From NCBI RefSeq assembly GCF_001434705.1, contig NZ_AZDJ01000003.1, positions 169,009-233,008 of the forward strand: DNA of 64,000 nt, given 5' to 3'. A model generated the notes under the pieces. The model was not told the origin of the DNA. It worked only from the letters and a program-made list of their open reading frames with translations, and did not search any database. Positions 9,339 through 18,074 of this stretch are shown here, one piece after another. Each line of letters starts with the position of its first letter. Positions within the stretch are counted from its first letter, which is position 1. The stretch comes from Lacticaseibacillus nasuensis JCM 17158. GTDB taxonomy: Bacteria; Bacillota; Bacilli; Lactobacillales; Lactobacillaceae. The translations under genes were made by a program, and so were the position numbers.

Positions 9339-9370
9339 AAGGCCGCTCCTCTTGAGCGGCCTTTTGTTTG
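9339..9370 (+). terminator. Terminator of hsp20
   Basis: A 10-bp perfect stem AAGGCCGCTC / GAGCGGCCTT (9339-9348 with 9354-9363) is followed by TTGTTTG. Confidence 0.85.
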
Positions 9371-9449
9371 TCCCATTACACAGTAGATAAATTCCCTGCG
9401 CGCAACGTCTGAAAATCCGGTATGATTAGGTAGCGAATTGGAGGACAAC

Positions 9450-10610
9450 ATGAAGGAAAATGATTTTCATTTAACGATTCCAGCGAAGGTGGGGGAGCAG
9501 TTGCACCTGAATGCGGAGACGCCGGTGCGCTTGGTGGTGAAAAATAACCAGTTGGTCGTTCAGTTTACCGACCTGCCGTTGCGGATCTTTCAGCTTAGCG
9601 TGTGGATTTGGCCGGTGGTAACGGCGTTTATCGCCAGTATCGGCTTTTACTTGGCGAATCGACTGACTGCACAAATAAGCCTAACCGGCTCGCAATCTTT
9701 GGCCAGCTGGTTTATCTTAGTCGGGGTCCTGGTGGGGATGTTGTTGTTTGCCGGATTCTTCATTCGTAATCGCCGGCGAGTCAATCACACCTACAAAGCT
9801 AGTGTGTACTGGCGGACGTTTCCGGTGATCACGTTGGCAGTCACAGTGATTCTGTTGCTAGGCTTGTTAGGGTGGTTCTGGTTGCTGGGCTCGGCGTTTG
9901 CGGGCGCCAGCTTTGACCGGTTCACTGCGAGTCTGATTTTCTTCATTTTTGGCCTCTTCGTGAATATCGTCATGGTATATGCAGCATTAGCCATCGATGC
10001 CGGTGTGCTGTCGACGCTGTTGACCTTGGTGATTGTGTGCGGGGTAGTCATCTCGATGGCGACCAACGGCCAGCATCACTGGTGGCAACATAATCTGAGC
10101 TTCCTCGGGACGGCGGCCGCCACCAATGCTTGGCAGTTCAATCTCACGCTGATTTTCTCGGCATTGCTGATGTTCGCATTGATTGATTATCTGTTTGTCG
10201 CGTTGCAGGCGCAGTTTCCTGGCTCAAAGCGGTTGTTGGTCTTACGACTAATTTTATCCGCCACGGCGTTGGATTTTGGGGCTGTCGGGGCCATTCCAAA
10301 TAATGCTGCCGGGCACGTGTGGCACGACCGGGTCTCTTGGCTATTGGTGTGGTTTATCATCAGCCTCATCGCTGGAGTGCGATGGTTATTGCCACGGGTC
10401 ACGCGCGATTTCTTGTGGTTGTCCTATGGCGTAGCGGCCACCTTGGTAGTCATTGCGATGGGTTTTAAGGTCTGGGGGTATCTTTCGTTGGCCGCGTTTG
10501 AGATGCTTGATTTCCTTTTGGCCTTTGGGTGGTTGTTGCTCTTACTGGACCGAATTCAGGATTTAATCGCAACAGGGACTGAAAGCGTGATAACGCGAGT
10601 AGCCAAGTGA
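9450..10610 (+). CDS. Multi-pass membrane protein, possibly DUF998
   Basis: A 386-residue protein. Residues 1-35 resemble an AbrB/SpoVT-type swapped-hairpin segment (FHLTIPAKVGEQL...), and the rest forms about nine hydrophobic helices. The pattern, with a Leu-rich NLTLIFSALLM segment and a conserved-looking HVWHDRVSW segment near residue 290, resembles DUF998-type polytopic proteins of lactobacilli. The function is unknown. The ATG at 9450 follows GGAGG (9440-9444) by 5 bases; the in-frame TTG at 9438 lies before that site and is rejected. It is a single-gene unit closed by a strong hairpin. Confidence 0.7.
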   Translation: MKENDFHLTIPAKVGEQLHLNAETPVRLVVKNNQLVVQFTDLPLRIFQLSVWIWPVVTAFIASIGFYLANRLTAQISLTGSQSLASWFILVGVLVGMLLFAGFFIRNRRRVNHTYKASVYWRTFPVITLAVTVILLLGLLGWFWLLGSAFAGASFDRFTASLIFFIFGLFVNIVMVYAALAIDAGVLSTLLTLVIVCGVVISMATNGQHHWWQHNLSFLGTAAATNAWQFNLTLIFSALLMFALIDYLFVALQAQFPGSKRLLVLRLILSATALDFGAVGAIPNNAAGHVWHDRVSWLLVWFIISLIAGVRWLLPRVTRDFLWLSYGVAATLVVIAMGFKVWGYLSLAAFEMLDFLLAFGWLLLLLDRIQDLIATGTESVITRVAK

Positions 10611-10624
10611 TGCCACAAGCGCAA

Positions 10625-10664
10625 ATGCGCCACGAATGAGAAAATCATTCGTGGCGCATTTTTG
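10625..10664 (+). terminator. Strong terminator between convergent genes
   Basis: A 15-bp perfect stem ATGCGCCACGAATGA / TCATTCGTGGCGCAT (10625-10639 with 10645-10659) is followed by TTTTG. It ends the membrane-protein gene and may also serve the PTS IIB gene that ends at 10671 on the other strand. Confidence 0.88.
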
Positions 10665-10670
10665 TCAAAG

Positions 10671-10991
10671 CTAAGCGTGAGGTGGCGAGGGTGGTGCCGG
10701 AGCGAGCGCCGCCATAGCTTGCGCCATCAGCGCCGAACCATCCATCTGCATGAAGGCTTGGGTGTCGAGAATCACCAACGGGGCGGTGACCTGATGGCGC
10801 AATTGGTCAATCATGAACCGAACCTGAGGCCCTAGCATCACCAGGCCCGGGGCTAGCTCCTTTGCTACCTCGCCCGCTGTGGCGGCAGCAGTGGCGGTGA
10901 CGGTGATGTTTGCAGGTGCAGCTTGTTGCATGCGGCGCACTAATAGGTGAGTCGACATGCCGGCGGAACAAACCAGTAAGATTTGAATCAT
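10671..10991 (-). CDS. PTS EIIB, lactose/cellobiose type
   Basis: A 106-residue cytoplasmic phosphocarrier. The phosphorylated Cys8 is in the motif CSAGMSTHLLV, typical of the CelB/LacB-type EIIB that passes phosphate from EIIA to an incoming beta-glucoside. It lies 69 bp downstream of a GH1 phospho-beta-glucosidase on the same strand, which suggests they work on the same sugar. No matching EIIA or EIIC is in the window, so this domain must rely on partners encoded elsewhere. GGAGGTGAC precedes the ATG. Confidence 0.88.
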   Translation of the reverse strand: MIQILLVCSAGMSTHLLVRRMQQAAPANITVTATAAATAGEVAKELAPGLVMLGPQVRFMIDQLRHQVTAPLVILDTQAFMQMDGSALMAQAMAALAPAPPSPPHA

Positions 10992-11005
10992 CCTGTCACC
11001 TCCAA

Positions 11006-11019
11006 AGTAAGCGATTACT
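11006..11019 (-). promoter_or_regulatory. cre-like CcpA site before PTS EIIB
   Basis: The palindrome AGTAATCGCTTACT (minus strand; arms AGTAA/TTACT) matches the cre consensus TGWAANCGNTNWCA with two end mismatches. A promoter-like pair TTGCTT-N17-TACCAT lies just upstream (11027-11055, minus), so bound CcpA would sit over the start of transcription and act as a block. Confidence 0.5.
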
Positions 11020-11060
11020 TAGCTTGATGGTAACAGCTTCAGTAGATTCAAGCAACGTCC

Positions 11061-12434
11061 TTAATCCAGCCGTTCACCATTGCTCATTGTGACTTGCTTG
11101 AACCACTCATAGGAGCGCTTCGGGATCCGGGCCAACGTGCGTAAATCATGGTTCGTTCGGTCGACGTAAACAAGGCCATAACGCTTGTCCATGTTGCCGC
11201 TGGAAGAAGGAATATCAATCAAGCCCCACCCTAGATAGCCGATTATTGGTACGCCGTCTTCGCCATAGGCAGCCTTTAGTGCCTGCAGGTGGGCGCGGTG
11301 ATAGGCAATACGGTAATCATCATTGATTGGTTTGCCATCATATTGTTCACGGACGCCGAGGCCATTTTCAACCGGAAACATTGGTGTGTGGTAACTGTTA
11401 TAGACGCTAGTCATGAGGTTGCGGAAACCAGTCGGGTCGACCACCCAATGCCATTCGTTGGCTGGGAGAGTTGGATTCTGCGTGAGGCCACCGGCGGCTA
11501 GGTAGTTGTTGGGGGCGGTGCCGATTGGAACGTGGTGGCTATCAATCAAGGTGCTTTGGTAGTAACTAAAGGCAATGTAGTCGCTGTGACACTCGGCCAG
11601 AATCGCTAAGTCTGCATCTTGAATGTCGCCATCGATATCGTGGTTTGCCATGTAGCGCATGACTTGTGACGAATAGTGGCCATTGACGAAGACATCAAGC
11701 TGGTTACGGTTAAGGAACTCATCGATTTGTTGGGCGTATAAGGCGTCTTGCGGATCGGGGCTCGCCGGATAGGTTTGCACATAGGCCAGCATTCCGCCAA
11801 TCTGGGCATGCGTTGTGGCGTGAAGGTAATTGGCTACAGTGGCATGAGCAAGCATGACGTGATGGTTGATGGTGTAAAGATCCGACAAGCTACGATTGCC
11901 ATGGTCGTAACCACTAATCAAGAACGCGTCGGGCTGGAAATAGAGGTTCTGCTCGTTAAAGGTCAGCCAGTAGGGCACCTTGTCGGCAAAGCGGTCAATC
12001 ATGGCCTTGGCGTAACGTACGAAGGCCTCAACAACATGGCGACTCATGAACCCGTTATATTGCTTGGCCAGAGCCAGCGGCATATCGAAGTGATAGAGGC
12101 AGACCATTGGTGTGATGCCTGCGGCCAGCAGGTCGTCAATGAGCTTGGCATAAAAGGCAATCCCAGCCTCGTTAAAATCGCCGTCGCCGGTGGGACACAC
12201 CCGACTCCAAGAAATCTGGAACCGGTAGCAGTTCATGCCAGCTGCTTTCATCAACGCGATGTCTTCGGGATAGCGGTGATATTCGTCGATGGCGACTTGC
12301 CAGTCACTCGCGTTAGCGGTGGCTGGGCGGTCAGAGTACACCGATTTGCCTTTGCCGTCTTCTTGATCTGCGCCTTCAGTTTGCATGCTTGAGGTCGAAT
12401 TGCCCCAGAGAAAGTCTTTGGGTAATGCGTGCAC
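11061..12434 (-). CDS. GH1 6-phospho-beta-glucosidase
   Basis: A 457-residue GH1 enzyme that cleaves phosphorylated beta-glucosides after PTS uptake. The acid/base Glu is in TFNEQN (about residue 165) and the nucleophile Glu in FPVENGLG (about 350). The phosphate-binding signature SSSGNMDKRYG (Ser, Lys, Tyr) near residue 420 marks a 6-phospho enzyme and not a plain glucosidase. The GTG start at 12434 follows AAGGAGGA by 8 bases. It is upstream of the EIIB gene in the same direction, and divergent from the ROK kinase gene. Confidence 0.93.
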   Translation of the reverse strand: MHALPKDFLWGNSTSSMQTEGADQEDGKGKSVYSDRPATANASDWQVAIDEYHRYPEDIALMKAAGMNCYRFQISWSRVCPTGDGDFNEAGIAFYAKLIDDLLAAGITPMVCLYHFDMPLALAKQYNGFMSRHVVEAFVRYAKAMIDRFADKVPYWLTFNEQNLYFQPDAFLISGYDHGNRSLSDLYTINHHVMLAHATVANYLHATTHAQIGGMLAYVQTYPASPDPQDALYAQQIDEFLNRNQLDVFVNGHYSSQVMRYMANHDIDGDIQDADLAILAECHSDYIAFSYYQSTLIDSHHVPIGTAPNNYLAAGGLTQNPTLPANEWHWVVDPTGFRNLMTSVYNSYHTPMFPVENGLGVREQYDGKPINDDYRIAYHRAHLQALKAAYGEDGVPIIGYLGWGLIDIPSSSGNMDKRYGLVYVDRTNHDLRTLARIPKRSYEWFKQVTMSNGERLD

Positions 12435-12488
12435 GATGTCATTCCTCCTTGATTTTCAGTCGTTTTCAGTGTAAGCCTTTTATTAATT

Positions 12489-12498
12489 GGTGTACACC
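12489..12498. promoter_or_regulatory. Palindrome in the GH1/ROK divergent spacer
   Basis: GGTGTACACC is a perfect 10-bp palindrome. On the minus strand it overlaps a TGTACA -35-like box with a TACACT -10 17 bp downstream, directed at the GH1 gene. This is a plausible operator for a repressor not encoded nearby. Confidence 0.4.
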
Positions 12499-12595
12499 GC
12501 TTCACTCGGGCGGTTGGGCAAACTTGTTATAGACGCACATGTCAGGTGACGCAGAGCAAGACAATCCGGTACACTGGGGAAAAGGAGTGAAGGAC

Positions 12596-13468
12596 ATGGC
12601 AATCGGATTGATCGACATCGGAGGCACGAGTATTAAGTTCGGCATTTGGGCCAAGACGGCGGTGCATGATCAGCATGCAGTCGCGACCCCGCAAACCCTG
12701 TCGGCTTTTTTAACGCTGATCAGTAATGAAGTGGCTGCAATGAAGGAGACATCGACGATCACTGGCGTCGGTATCAGTACCGCCGGCGTCGTCGATGTGA
12801 CCACTGGGATCATTAGCGGCGCTGGTGCAGCGGATTACACCCATGGCCGCCCTTTGATCAGCGAACTTACCGAGCGCTTCGGGGTACCGGTCAGCATCGA
12901 AAACGATGCGAATTGCGCAGCGCTGGGCGAAGCAACATATGGCGCGGCGAAAGGTATCAGCGATGTCGTGGTGCTGGTCATCGGCACTGGTGTTGGCGGT
13001 GCGGTGATTTTGGATGGGCGCGTCCGGCATGGGGCGCATTTGCTTGGCGGCGAGTTTGGCTATATGTTGACGGATGCGGCGTTGACAGTGAGTCGCGGTG
13101 GGACCGCAGTGAATATGGCCCTGGCGTATAGCGCGGATCACCCGGATGAGGTGCCCGTCAGTGGCCGTGATTTGTTCGACCGAGCGGCTCAAGGCGATAG
13201 CACCAGCGCGCAGTACCTGCAGCGGATGAATGAAGTATTGGCGCGGACCATTTTTAATCTACAATACAGCATTGATCCGACATGCTTCGTCTTAGCTGGT
13301 GGGGTGTCGGCCAATCCGGCGTTTCTTCCCGGTGTGTCAGCGGCGTTAGATGACGTGATGACCACTGTGGCGATTGCCCCAGTTCGTCCGGATGTGCGGA
13401 TTGCACAGTTCCGCAACGATGCTAATCTCGTTGGGGCGGCGGTACATTATCTGCAGCAACATGCGTAA
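12596..13468 (+). CDS. ROK-family sugar kinase
   Basis: A 290-residue ROK kinase, which phosphorylates a hexose or beta-glucoside with ATP in the cytoplasm. The phosphate-binding loop LIDIGGTSIKFG is at residues 5-16 and the sugar-binding segment SIENDANCAALGE is near residue 100. The usual ROK zinc motif CxCGxxGC is absent, and the conserved His of GE(I/F)GH is replaced by Tyr in GGEFGYM, as in some beta-glucoside kinases. The ATG at 12596 is preceded by AAAGGAG; the upstream in-frame codons lack a ribosome site. It may handle the unphosphorylated product of the adjacent GH1/PTS system. Confidence 0.88.
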   Translation: MAIGLIDIGGTSIKFGIWAKTAVHDQHAVATPQTLSAFLTLISNEVAAMKETSTITGVGISTAGVVDVTTGIISGAGAADYTHGRPLISELTERFGVPVSIENDANCAALGEATYGAAKGISDVVVLVIGTGVGGAVILDGRVRHGAHLLGGEFGYMLTDAALTVSRGGTAVNMALAYSADHPDEVPVSGRDLFDRAAQGDSTSAQYLQRMNEVLARTIFNLQYSIDPTCFVLAGGVSANPAFLPGVSAALDDVMTTVAIAPVRPDVRIAQFRNDANLVGAAVHYLQQHA

Positions 13469-13469
13469 C

Positions 13470-13504
13470 AAAAATCCCGAAGACTAACGGCTTCGGGATT
13501 TTTT
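13470..13504. terminator. Bidirectional terminator
   Basis: AAAAATCCCGAAG (13470-13482) pairs with CTTCGGGATTTTT (13491-13503). T-runs on both strands allow it to stop the ROK gene and the ABC exporter operon, which converge here. Confidence 0.88.
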
Positions 13505-13505
13505 C

Positions 13506-15290
13506 CTATTCTTCTAGCATTTTGTATTGTGATTCATACAGCTGGAAGTATTCGCCATGCTTCGCTAATAGTTCCTGATGCGTGCCGGCCTCAACGATTT
13601 GCCCATCGTTGACCACTAGAATCTGATCGGCGGCGCGAATTGTCGAAAGCCGGTGGGCAACGATAAAGCTGGTGCGCCCGGCGAGCAAATGTTGAAGACC
13701 TTCCTGCAGTAGAATCTCGGTTTGTGAGTCGATTGCCGCAGTGGCCTCGTCGAGAATCAGGATGCGCGGATCGGCCAGTAGGGTGCGAGCAAAGGCAATC
13801 AGTTGGCGCTGACCAGCGGACAGGGTGACCCCACGTTCTTGAACGGTGGTGTGGTAACCGTCTTTCAACTGGCGAATGAAATCATCAGCGCGGGCAACTT
13901 TTGCCGCCGCAATGACCTCTTCTTCGGTGGCATCGAGCTTCCCGTAGCGGATATTGTCCAGAATGTCCCCTGAAAAGATGAAGGTATCTTGCTGCATGAC
14001 GCCCATTTGCGCACGAAGGGATTCGATAGTTACCCGCGAAATGTCGACACCGTCAATCAACACGGCGCCTTGCGTGACGTTGTAGAAGCGTGACAGGAGG
14101 TTGATAATCGTTGATTTCCCGGCGCCAGTAGGGCCAACTAACGCGATGGTTTGCCCGGGTTCAGCATGGAAAGAGACGTGCTTTAAGGTCATCGGCGAAT
14201 CTGCATCATAGCGGAATGAGACGTCATCGAACTGAACGTCACCCTTGATCGGTGGTAAGGCGAAGGCACCAGGGGCGTCTTTGACTTCCGGTTGCTCGTC
14301 AAGGGTTTCGAAGATCCGTTCGAGATAGGCCGTAGCGGTGATCAGTGAGTTATAGAAGTTCCCGATGTTGATGACCGGGTTCCAGAAATTGTTGATGTAA
14401 CCCAGGAAGGCAATCAAGGTCCCGGTGCTCACAATGACGCCGACGTGTTGAATCCCAATGTAATAGATTAAGGCAGTGGTCAAAACGGAAATATTTTGCA
14501 CCCCTGGCCACAAGGCAAACTGGACGTAAATCGCCTTCATGTAGGACTGGCGATTTTCTTCCGCCACACCATCGAAGGTTTCGATGGCATTGGCTTCTTG
14601 AGCGAAGCCCTGGGTGACCTTAATGCCCGCGATGCTTTCGTGGATGTAGGCGTTCAGATTGGATTGTTTGTTGGATAATTCGCGGTAGGCTTTGTGCTGC
14701 GCGACTTGGACGAAATAGGTCCACACAGCGAGCACGGGAATCAACACAAGGCTGGCTAAGGTGAGCCGCCAGTTGATGGCAAACATGAAGATTAACGTTA
14801 CCACCAGCGAAATCAAGTCGGAAATCAAGTTGATCAAGCCGTTACTCAACAGGTCAGACAACGTGTTGATATAGTTGACGACGCGAATCAGAATCTTCCC
14901 ATGTGGACGGCTATCAAAGTAGCTAAATGGTAGCTCCTGTAAATGCGTGAAGATGTCCGTCCGCATATCCTTGAGCAGGTCTTGGCCGATTTCGGTAATC
15001 GCCCAGATTCGGTAGCGGAAGCACCCGAAGGCGACCACCAAGGTGATCAGAAAGAATGCCGAAAGCTGCCACAACTGGGTCATGTCGTGCTGCGGAATTG
15101 CGGAGTCGATGGCTGACTTAAGTAAAAATGGCCCCATGATCATGGCGACGTTGCCGAGCAAGATTGACGCCAAGGCGATGCCCAGCCGCCGGCGGTAGGG
15201 GATGAGATAATGGGCGACGCGCACATAGTCGTGCAGATTGAACTTTTCTTCGAGCTCTTCGTCTTCGTCGTAAGTATTCCGTTTGGCCAT
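13506..15290 (-). CDS. ABC exporter half-transporter (LmrD/BmrD-like)
   Basis: A 594-residue fused exporter half: six membrane helices (about 35-325) then an ATPase domain. Walker A GPTGAGKST is near residue 385, Walker B ILILDEATAAID near 512 with the catalytic Glu present, and the H-switch is VAHRLST. The signature reads LSAGQ in place of LSGGQ. That altered signature, with the altered Walker B of its partner, is the pattern of heterodimeric multidrug exporters that have one degenerate ATP site. Its ATG lies one base after the stop of the partner gene, so the two are coupled. Confidence 0.92.
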   Translation of the reverse strand: MAKRNTYDEDEELEEKFNLHDYVRVAHYLIPYRRRLGIALASILLGNVAMIMGPFLLKSAIDSAIPQHDMTQLWQLSAFFLITLVVAFGCFRYRIWAITEIGQDLLKDMRTDIFTHLQELPFSYFDSRPHGKILIRVVNYINTLSDLLSNGLINLISDLISLVVTLIFMFAINWRLTLASLVLIPVLAVWTYFVQVAQHKAYRELSNKQSNLNAYIHESIAGIKVTQGFAQEANAIETFDGVAEENRQSYMKAIYVQFALWPGVQNISVLTTALIYYIGIQHVGVIVSTGTLIAFLGYINNFWNPVINIGNFYNSLITATAYLERIFETLDEQPEVKDAPGAFALPPIKGDVQFDDVSFRYDADSPMTLKHVSFHAEPGQTIALVGPTGAGKSTIINLLSRFYNVTQGAVLIDGVDISRVTIESLRAQMGVMQQDTFIFSGDILDNIRYGKLDATEEEVIAAAKVARADDFIRQLKDGYHTTVQERGVTLSAGQRQLIAFARTLLADPRILILDEATAAIDSQTEILLQEGLQHLLAGRTSFIVAHRLSTIRAADQILVVNDGQIVEAGTHQELLAKHGEYFQLYESQYKMLEE

Positions 15291-15291
15291 G

Positions 15292-17040
15292 CTACTCGCC
15301 CCCCTTCAAGTCCGCGTTATTTCCTAATTGCCGGCGGTACGTTTCCGCGTAATACCCATTGGCCGCCACAAGCTGGTCATGAGTACCGCGCTCGACGATA
15401 CGGCCGTGTCGAAGCACAATGATTTGGTCGGCGTGGCGCAGCGAGCTGATGCGACTGGCAATCACGAAGACGGTTTTTTGGTTGGTGATATTGCCTAGGC
15501 GGGTTTGGATAGCGGCTTCGGTTTCCATGTCCAAGGCGCTCGTCGTGTCATCGAGGATGAGAATCTTTGGATCCTTGACCAAGGCCCGCGTTAGCGAGAT
15601 GCGCTGTTTTTGTCCCCCAGAAAGCCCGACCCCGCGTTCACCGACGACGGTGTCGTAACCTTCTGGCATCGCGGCGATGAACTCGTTCGCATCGGCGACG
15701 GTCGCCATTTCCTGGATGAACGGTGGGGTGGCGGTGTGATTGCCATAGCTGATGTTGTCTTGAATCGTGTCGGAAAACAGAAACAGATCCTGCATCACGA
15801 TGGTAATCTGATCGCGGAGGGTCGCCACCGGCCAGTCGCGTGCATCGATGCCGTCAAGCTTGACGTGGCCTTCCGTAGGGTCATAAAACCGCGTAATTAA
15901 GTTCATCAAGGTGGATTTGCCGGCGCCGGTTTCGCCGAGAATGCCAAGCGTTTGCCCTGGTTCGACGGTAAAGTTGATGTCCGTTAAGACATTGGTGTCC
16001 GGGGCGTCGGGATAGGCAAAGCTCACATGGTCGAACTGTACTTTACCTTGGAGCTGTTTGGCAGCGACGGTGGGCGTGGACACGATTGCCGGCTTTGCGC
16101 CGAGCATTGAGCGAATCTTTACTGTAGCAGCAGAAAACCGCTGGATGTCGTTGACCAGCCAGCCGCTCATGCGCATCGGCTGGTTCAGCATCCACAAGAA
16201 GCCGTTAAACGTGACCAAATCACCAAGACTCATCTGCCCGCCGATGACGAAGGCCCCACCGATCAGCAGGACAATAACAGAGAGAAACGAGGCCAAAAAG
16301 TCCAGCGGCGGCAAGTAGCGGCGAGACACAGCCGCGCTGTTCATGTTTTGCTGCTTGTAGTCATCGTTGAGGTGCTCGAATTTCTCGATTTCGAAAGGCT
16401 CACGCGCAAAGGCTTTAACGACGCGATTCCCGGAAATATTTTCTTCGACCATGGCGTTCAAACGGGCGAAGCTTTGGCGAATTTCAAAGAACACGGGGTG
16501 CGCTTCGTTGCTCATCTTGAACGTTAGCCAACCAATCAAAGGCGTGACCACCACAAGCGCCAGCATCAACGGCACGTTAATGGTTGCCATCACGGCCACG
16601 GCGGTGAAGAACCACAGGATACACTCGACGACGTTGTATGACACCCAGGCAATCATGTGCCGAATCGCATCGGTATCGCCGGTGAGACGGGCCATGATAT
16701 CGCCGGTACGAACCGTGTTAAAGAAGTTAAAGTCGAGGCTTTGCAGCTTCGCAAACAAGTCATGGCGAATATCGAACAAGGCGTTTTGGCCGACTTGCTC
16801 ACAGCACACCTCATAAATGTAACGGACGATGGTGCGTCCTAGGGTGACGCCGATCATGATCAGGAGCATCGGCACCAGCCGGTCCGTATGACCTTCGTCG
16901 ATGACTTGGTCGACGATCATCCCAGATAGTATCGGCACAACGACAATGCCAGCGGCGTTCACGAGAATCAACACCACGGCCCAGATAATTAACCCGCGGC
17001 TTTTGCGGGCGTATTGCCACACCCAAGTATATGGATTCAT
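15292..17040 (-). CDS. ABC exporter half-transporter (LmrC/BmrC-like)
   Basis: A 582-residue exporter half, first gene of the pair: six membrane helices, then an ATPase domain with Walker A GETGAGKST and signature LSGGQ. Walker B is ILILDDTTSALD, with Asp where the catalytic Glu should be, and the H-switch reads IASRISS, with Ser for His. It therefore carries the degenerate ATP site and the canonical signature that completes its partner's active site. I chose the ATG at 17040 (MNPYT) because CTGGAGGAAACTG lies just before it; an in-frame GTG at 17070 has no ribosome site. Likely exports lipids, drugs or peptides. Confidence 0.92.
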   Translation of the reverse strand: MNPYTWVWQYARKSRGLIIWAVVLILVNAAGIVVVPILSGMIVDQVIDEGHTDRLVPMLLIMIGVTLGRTIVRYIYEVCCEQVGQNALFDIRHDLFAKLQSLDFNFFNTVRTGDIMARLTGDTDAIRHMIAWVSYNVVECILWFFTAVAVMATINVPLMLALVVVTPLIGWLTFKMSNEAHPVFFEIRQSFARLNAMVEENISGNRVVKAFAREPFEIEKFEHLNDDYKQQNMNSAAVSRRYLPPLDFLASFLSVIVLLIGGAFVIGGQMSLGDLVTFNGFLWMLNQPMRMSGWLVNDIQRFSAATVKIRSMLGAKPAIVSTPTVAAKQLQGKVQFDHVSFAYPDAPDTNVLTDINFTVEPGQTLGILGETGAGKSTLMNLITRFYDPTEGHVKLDGIDARDWPVATLRDQITIVMQDLFLFSDTIQDNISYGNHTATPPFIQEMATVADANEFIAAMPEGYDTVVGERGVGLSGGQKQRISLTRALVKDPKILILDDTTSALDMETEAAIQTRLGNITNQKTVFVIASRISSLRHADQIIVLRHGRIVERGTHDQLVAANGYYAETYRRQLGNNADLKGGE

Positions 17041-17191
17041 CAGTTTCCTCCAGAGTTGCACGGCGTCCACCGCGCAAATTCATGTTCAGAGGTATTATGG
17101 CGAATTTTTGCCAAATAAGAATGGAGTTTTTTGCTTGTATTCCTGTGTTATTTTGATAGGATGACGGTGAGTGGAGTGAAGGAGGCGCACC

Positions 17192-18019
17192 ATGGAACTT
17201 AAGAGTTTTGCGCCGGATGTTTTGTATGCGTTTGCATACCATAACGACCACCCGGGGACTTTTCCGTATCATCAACACGACTTCATTGAAATCTCAACCA
17301 TGTTATCGGGCTACTCGGATTACAACATTGAAGGTCGGCACACGCGAATCACGGCCGGCCAGGTCTTGGTGTTCAATCCCGGGGTACATCATCAAGAAAC
17401 CCAACCGCCACATTCACAAAGCCTACAGTTGCACATCGGCTTGCGGCGGGTGGCATTGCCGGGGATGGCCCCAGAGCACCTGCCGTTTGCCGAGCAAATT
17501 GTGACGCTAGGCGATCAGCAAGCGGCCTATTTGGCTTGTGCGAAGCGGATTGTGGCGGAAGAAAATAAACCGCGGCAATTCGGCCATGACGTGTTGGTCC
17601 AGGCGCTGGTGGTGGAGCTGTTGTGCCTGCTGATGCGGGCGTTGCCGGCTAACGCTGTGGCGGCGGATCCGGTGGTTGTGCCGCAAACGGCGGGAACGAC
17701 GGCCGCCCAACAGGCCTTGGTGAGCGCCGCCGTGTATGCCATCGAGTCTCGCTATGACACCGATCTTACCTTGTCCAGTCTTGCGGCATCGTTGCATGTG
17801 AGTGCGGCGCATCTGTCGCGGACGTTTAAGGCCGTACGCGGTGAAACCGTCACTGCCTTTTTAACCCGGACTCGGTTGAACAAGGCCAACCAGATGCTTC
17901 ACGATACCGACCGCCCCGTGCACGAGGTGGCTCATGCGGTGGGGTACCAAGATCCGTTTTACTTTAGCCGTCTGTTCAAACGTCACTTTGGCGCAGCACC
18001 TTCCTTGAGCCAAAAATAA
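17192..18019 (+). CDS. AraC-family transcriptional regulator
   Basis: A 275-residue regulator with an N-terminal cupin-like ligand-binding domain (residues 15-100, with the YHQHDFIEI metal/sugar pocket type) and two C-terminal helix-turn-helix motifs (about 175-275; LSSLAASLHVSAAHLSRTFK and the conserved VGYQDPFYFSRLFK). It binds a small ligand, often a sugar, and regulates nearby genes. It is divergent from the ABC exporter genes across 150 bp, so it may control them, but it also precedes the mannosidase locus. AAGGAGG lies before the ATG at 17192. Confidence 0.9.
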   Translation: MELKSFAPDVLYAFAYHNDHPGTFPYHQHDFIEISTMLSGYSDYNIEGRHTRITAGQVLVFNPGVHHQETQPPHSQSLQLHIGLRRVALPGMAPEHLPFAEQIVTLGDQQAAYLACAKRIVAEENKPRQFGHDVLVQALVVELLCLLMRALPANAVAADPVVVPQTAGTTAAQQALVSAAVYAIESRYDTDLTLSSLAASLHVSAAHLSRTFKAVRGETVTAFLTRTRLNKANQMLHDTDRPVHEVAHAVGYQDPFYFSRLFKRHFGAAPSLSQK

Positions 18020-18035
18020 AGCGTTCGCCTCAATC

Positions 18036-18073
18036 AAAAAATTGCGTTCCCGATGTGGGGAACGCAATTTTTT
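18036..18073. terminator. Bidirectional terminator
   Basis: AAAAAATTGCGTTCCC (18036-18051) pairs with GGGAACGCAATTTTTT (18058-18073), a 16-bp perfect stem with T-runs on both strands. It separates the AraC gene from the convergent GH92 gene. Confidence 0.9.
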
Positions 18074-18074
18074 G

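Noticed and set aside
15292..17070. An upstream GTG start at 17070 for the first ABC exporter gene
   Set aside because: No ribosome site before it, while the ATG at 17040 has one.
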